This document shows positions 61,174 through 64,000 of a stretch of DNA of 64,000 nt, piece by piece. Position 1 is the stretch's first letter; each line of letters starts with the position of its first letter. The notes under the pieces were generated by a model that was not told the origin of the DNA, did no database searches, and saw only the letters and a list, made by a program, of their open reading frames with translations. Origin of the DNA: CAVYEM01 sp963767635 (GTDB lineage Bacteria > Vulcanimicrobiota > Vulcanimicrobiia > Vulcanimicrobiales > Vulcanimicrobiaceae); contig CAVYEM010000001.1 in NCBI GenBank assembly GCA_963767635.1, positions 2,170,001 through 2,234,000 on the forward strand. Direction: 5' to 3'. Both the position numbers and the translations under genes were made by a program.

Positions 61174-61276
61174 ATCTATACCAACTTTCCGGACCGAACT
61201 TGCGTTCTAGTATATGGAGCATGAGATTGCCGTCCTTCTGGGGCGGCGCAAAGAACCGAGGTTTACAAAGGTTAAG

Positions 61277-61630
61277 ATGAATACACCCAACGGACCGGCT
61301 ACCAAGAAAGCCGGCGGTATGACGGTCCGAGAAGCCGGCCAAAAGGGCGGAGAAACCGTCAAAAAAAAGTACGGTCCGGAATTCTACGAGGAGATCGGCC
61401 GAAAGGGCGGCCAGGCCACTAAGAACGCGCATGGCCATGCTTTTTACGAGCAAATCGGTAAGAAGGGCGGCAAGAAGGGCGGCGAGGCGACACGCGACCG
61501 GTACGGTCCGAACTTTTACGAGCAGATTGGGCAAAAGGGTGGCCAGAAAGTCAAACAGCTCATCGAAGAGGGCAAGCGCGCTGCAGCTGCCGCCTCGCAG
61601 ATCGGAACTGCCGAAAAGAAAGCCAGTTAA
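61277..61630 (+). CDS. Em-like / KGG-repeat stress protein (GsiB-type hydrophilin)
   Basis: 117 residues, extremely hydrophilic and Gly/Lys-rich, with four KGG repeats of about 20-25 residues: AGQKGGETVKKKYGPEFYEEI (cut), GRKGGQATKNAHGHAFYEQI, GKKGGKKGGEATRDRYGPNF, GQKGGQKVKQLIEEG. This PF10685-type repeat is shared with plant Em/LEA group 1 and bacterial GsiB proteins, linked to desiccation, osmotic or glucose stress. AAAGG precedes the ATG at 61277. Its frame lies alone, divergent from the HEAT-cyclophilin gene. Confidence 0.9.
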   Translation: MNTPNGPATKKAGGMTVREAGQKGGETVKKKYGPEFYEEIGRKGGQATKNAHGHAFYEQIGKKGGKKGGEATRDRYGPNFYEQIGQKGGQKVKQLIEEGKRAAAAASQIGTAEKKAS

Positions 61631-61634
61631 TCCC

Positions 61635-62384
61635 ATACGCGCCCACATTCTCATCGTAGCGGCGGCGTGTGCCGCCGCTACGATGCTGACCGCGCCGCGA
61701 TCCGCAAGGGCGATCGTCGTGCCCACTCCACCGCCGCCGCGCGCAGAACCAACGTCTATGCCGACCGGCACGCCGAACTCGACGATTTTACCGCTGGGCT
61801 CGAGTCTGTTTTTCGTGCTCGACGATACGGTCGGCTCGCGTTCAAAAGCGGGAACGCAAGTCCGCGCGCACCTGCGCGATCCGATCGTGCTCGCCGGCAT
61901 GACAGTCGCTGCGGCCGGAACGCCGGTTACGATCGTAGTGACCCAGACCTCTGCCGCACAGATCGGCAACGTTGACGGGTTCCTCGACATGTACTTCGAT
62001 GCGTTGCCGCTCGCGACAGGCAAAAGGCTTGCACTCACCACGCCCAGCGCGCACATCGATCCCCGAGTCAGCGCAGGCGCGCAATCCACGCGTTCCGTCA
62101 CTGATACGGTGGGAGACATTTTTATTCCCGGCCACTACATCTATCATATTCTTCGCAAAGGCGCGGACGTGACGCTTCGCCCCGGCACCATCATTCGAGC
62201 GCGCACCGCGGCAACGATTCACGTCTCGGGCGGAGCAGTCGCAGTGAGCACGCCGCCGCCATTTGCCTCTTCGCTGGATACGCCGCATCCCGGGTTCGTA
62301 CCCGAGCCGCTCACGACGCCTCGGGGATTCCACTCCCCGACGCCGAAGCCGTCCCCGACCGTACAGCCGACCAAAACGCCATAA
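61635..62384 (+). CDS. Secreted protein of unknown function with Pro/Thr-rich ends
   Basis: A hydrophobic signal region (ILIVAAACAAATMLTAPRSARA) is followed by a proline-rich linker and a beta-rich domain: LFFVLDDTVGSRSKAGTQVR, VLAGMTVAAAGTPVTIVV, FIPGHYIYHILRKGADVTL; the C-terminus is a PTPKPSPTVQPTKTP tail. Start codon unresolved: the frame is open from 61431 but no ATG/GTG/TTG precedes the signal region between 61600 and 61683; an upstream ATG at 61431 would overlap the KGG gene. No family recognised; the strand pattern recalls VirB10-like or FecR-like barrels but without signature residues. Confidence 0.6.
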   Translation: MRAHILIVAAACAAATMLTAPRSARAIVVPTPPPPRAEPTSMPTGTPNSTILPLGSSLFFVLDDTVGSRSKAGTQVRAHLRDPIVLAGMTVAAAGTPVTIVVTQTSAAQIGNVDGFLDMYFDALPLATGKRLALTTPSAHIDPRVSAGAQSTRSVTDTVGDIFIPGHYIYHILRKGADVTLRPGTIIRARTAATIHVSGGAVAVSTPPPFASSLDTPHPGFVPEPLTTPRGFHSPTPKPSPTVQPTKTP

Positions 62385-62431
62385 CGGGGCCTGGCCTTCG
62401 GCCCATACACACATCCATACGGAGTATTTTT

Positions 62432-63133
62432 ATGAAACGTGCGTTTTTCGCGATGATGCTTGCATCAGTCAGCATGCTCACTCTGCCGGTCGGTGGTGCG
62501 CGAGCGGCCGGCATGGCGACCGCCAAGGTGCCGGACAAACCGCTCGCCGCAGAAATGCCGTTCGTGCAGCAAGTCACTGCCGATCTCAACGCCCGTTTCC
62601 CCACGCCAAGCGCGGCCGAGAAGGGCGGCTATTTCCGGTACAACAACGAAGACGACACCGGCGCGATCAGCTACGCGAACCTGCAGTGGAATAGTGCGAC
62701 GGATCCGGCGCATCCGCAGCCCAGCCAGTTGTGGTACGACGTGAAGGGCCATCTGTTGGGCGCGGACTTTTCCGTTCCGCTCGCCGATGAAGCAACTACG
62801 CCGCGTCTATGGGGTTTGAACGCGCAGCGTTGGTTCAAGTTCGGGCACCCTCACGTGCACTACGTGCTGAAAAACGCCGACGGCAGTTTGAGCTACGGCC
62901 ACGCGGTGAGCGGCAAAGCTTTTGCGGCGGCAGGCGGCAATCTGCAAGATCCGCAAGCCGCGACTTTGGTGAAGATGGACAAGGCCAAAAGCGCCGCGGA
63001 GATTGACAAAGTGTTCACGTTCCCCGCGCAATGGGACGTCGAGGTGTGGCTGACTCCGAACCCGCTGGGAGCATTCGCCGAAAAGAACCCGCTGGTGCAC
63101 CCGAGTAAGGCCGCGGCCAAGGCGGAGGAATAG
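62432..63133 (+). CDS. Secreted hypothetical protein, 233 aa
   Basis: Signal peptide FAMMLASVSMLTLPVGGARA; GGAG precedes the ATG by about 8 nt. The mature protein has a helical N-terminus and a central acid-rich, beta-like region (GGYFRYNNEDDTGAISYANL, FGHPHVHYVLKNADGSLSYG) with paired His residues, and a Lys/Ala-rich tail. No family recognised. It stands 47 bp after the preceding secreted protein and may share its transcript. Confidence 0.65.
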   Translation: MKRAFFAMMLASVSMLTLPVGGARAAGMATAKVPDKPLAAEMPFVQQVTADLNARFPTPSAAEKGGYFRYNNEDDTGAISYANLQWNSATDPAHPQPSQLWYDVKGHLLGADFSVPLADEATTPRLWGLNAQRWFKFGHPHVHYVLKNADGSLSYGHAVSGKAFAAAGGNLQDPQAATLVKMDKAKSAAEIDKVFTFPAQWDVEVWLTPNPLGAFAEKNPLVHPSKAAAKAEE

Positions 63134-63149
63134 CGCGGACACGCCTAAT

Positions 63150-63350
63150 CACCGCTGAACCTGCATGAGGGCCGAAGGCCGGAAGCCCCGTCGGCTCTGC
63201 CGACGGGGGGCGTGGAGCGCACTTCGGCGTTGCTCAGGACAAGCTACGCGCGGATACTTCTATTCAAGCCAGAGTTTGCATGAGGGCCGAAGGCCGGGGG
63301 CCCCGTCGGCTCTGCCGACGGGGGGCGTGGAGCGCGGAGCGCGGATACGC
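63150..63350 (-). repeat. Two tandem copies of GC-rich dispersed repeat (family B)
   Basis: Two copies, about 63162-63262 and 63278-63350, the second shorter. Reading on the minus strand each contains TATCCGCGC, GCGCTCCACGCCCCCC and a perfect CCCCGTCGGC/GCCGACGGGG hairpin (10-bp stem, 3-base loop), then GGCCTTCGGCCCTCATGCA. The first also has AGCTTGTCCTGAGC. The same motifs occur at 29602-29745. It lies between the 3' ends of two converging genes. Confidence 0.8.
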
Positions 63351-63998
63351 CTATTTCAACGAAGAGCAGTGCTTTGAAACAAGGTCGATCGCCGCGTCGG
63401 CGGCGGCATTCTCGGACCGATCGATGACGTCGCGCTGGCCGTCGAATCGTAGGTAACTCTTGACATCTCTCATATCCTGGGGCATCGATTGTTCGGCGAG
63501 CTCTCCCTGCATCACGTCTAAATCCGCAGGGGGCTGATAACTCATCATGGTTTGCACGATGCCGGCCACGTCCGTCGCGAGCTGGTACTGCTTGTTGTAG
63601 GCCAGCTGCAGTTTCTCAGCCACCTGGTGAAGCTGCGCTGCCTCCTGAGGATCCTGCGTCAACTTTTCGCCGTCGCGCAAACCGTTAATCTGCGATTGAA
63701 TCTCCGGCAAACTCGAGCGAATCGCGCCTATCGACTTCATGAGATGGACGCGCACGCCGGAATACCGGATCTGATAGTCGGCATGATGAAACACGTCGTT
63801 GAGATCGACGAGCTGCGTATCAACGCGATCGAAATCGCGATCGTTGGCCAGCATCGGAACGACTGCAGCGTTGAAATGCCGGCCGATGGCGCTGCAGAAC
63901 GGCGTGGTACGTACGGTGACGATCGTCTTGAGCTGGCTTGCCGGCGCGGCCGCGAGCAGCAGATAGGAGAAAAGCGCGCAGCATGCGCGCCGCCTCAC
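63351..63998 (-). CDS. Secreted coiled-coil hypothetical protein
   Basis: 215 residues from a GTG at 63998, a few bases from the window edge, so the true start could lie outside. Signal-like N-terminus CCALFSYLLLAAAPASQ followed by a long helical region with heptad character (IRSSLPEIQSQINGL, AAQLHQVAEKLQLAYNKQYQL) and two Cys (TPFCSAIG; SKHCSSL). No family recognised. Confidence 0.6.
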   Translation of the reverse strand: MRRRACCALFSYLLLAAAPASQLKTIVTVRTTPFCSAIGRHFNAAVVPMLANDRDFDRVDTQLVDLNDVFHHADYQIRYSGVRVHLMKSIGAIRSSLPEIQSQINGLRDGEKLTQDPQEAAQLHQVAEKLQLAYNKQYQLATDVAGIVQTMMSYQPPADLDVMQGELAEQSMPQDMRDVKSYLRFDGQRDVIDRSENAAADAAIDLVSKHCSSLK

Positions 63999-64000
63999 TC

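Overview
The window looks like a chromosomal segment of a high-GC, diderm, aerobic heterotrophic bacterium. Seen directly: a TonB-like secreted protein, an AcrB-type RND pump, lipoproteins and many signal peptides (outer membrane); ETF-quinone oxidoreductase, glycolate/lactate oxidase, proline dehydrogenase and an E1/E2 oxo-acid dehydrogenase (respiratory metabolism); mqnB and mqnD (futalosine menaquinone route). A secreted protein with a copper-amine-oxidase-type stalk domain, a DUF2600 terpene synthase, a DUF4438 protein and many KGG/HEAT/beta-propeller proteins fit Candidatus Eremiobacterota (WPS-2) or a relative, but this placement is an inference. No phage, integrase, insertion sequence, rRNA or CRISPR was seen. 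One tRNA (Leu, anticodon GAG) is present.

Layout. 1-6.4 kb: ETF-QO (runs off the left edge), M14 peptidase, Clp N-domain protein, FAD reductase, M20 amidohydrolase and TonB-like protein, mostly on the minus strand. 6.4-11.6 kb: a 2-oxo-acid dehydrogenase operon with two E1-alpha copies (the first frameshifted) separated by a 0.7-kb array of hairpin repeats, then E1-beta and E2. 11.6-14.6 kb: degenerate GGDEF protein, DUF4438 protein and queDE. 14.6-16 kb: a collapsed restriction-modification locus with a HigBA module inside it. 16-24 kb: mqnBD, namZ, PilZ protein, glcDE, terpene synthase, udgX and an anti-sigma kinase. 24-33 kb: alcohol dehydrogenase/SRPBCC-like/SDR genes, trxB, an HTH-metallo-hydrolase fusion, an ABC exporter, a phosphoesterase and a DDAH-like protein. 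33-46.5 kb: beta-propeller/phosphatase, response regulator, malic enzyme, pmbA-tldD-dacB, M1 aminopeptidase and stalk-domain protein. 46.6-50.2 kb: an enlarged RND pump. 50.4-56 kb: tRNA-Leu, peptide permeases (oppCB-like) and a kce-kamC-kamB cluster. 56-64 kb: mntP, regulators, proline dehydrogenase, dtd, a nested-palindrome element, a HEAT-cyclophilin fusion, an Em/KGG stress protein and secreted proteins.

Functional themes. The oxo-acid dehydrogenase, malic enzyme, PRODH, ETF-QO, glcDE and kce point to amino- and organic-acid catabolism feeding a menaquinone-based respiratory chain. kamB and kamC encode relatives of the reactivase of the B12-dependent lysine 5,6-aminomutase. With kce they hint at lysine fermentation-type degradation, although the aminomutase itself is not in the window. 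Secreted peptidases, NamZ and DacB serve peptidoglycan and peptide turnover.

Quality note. About eleven otherwise well-conserved frames are each broken by a one- or two-base indel, often at a doubled base or short homopolymer. Most are probably sequence errors. The 14.6-16 kb locus, which has lost large internal segments, is genuinely decayed.
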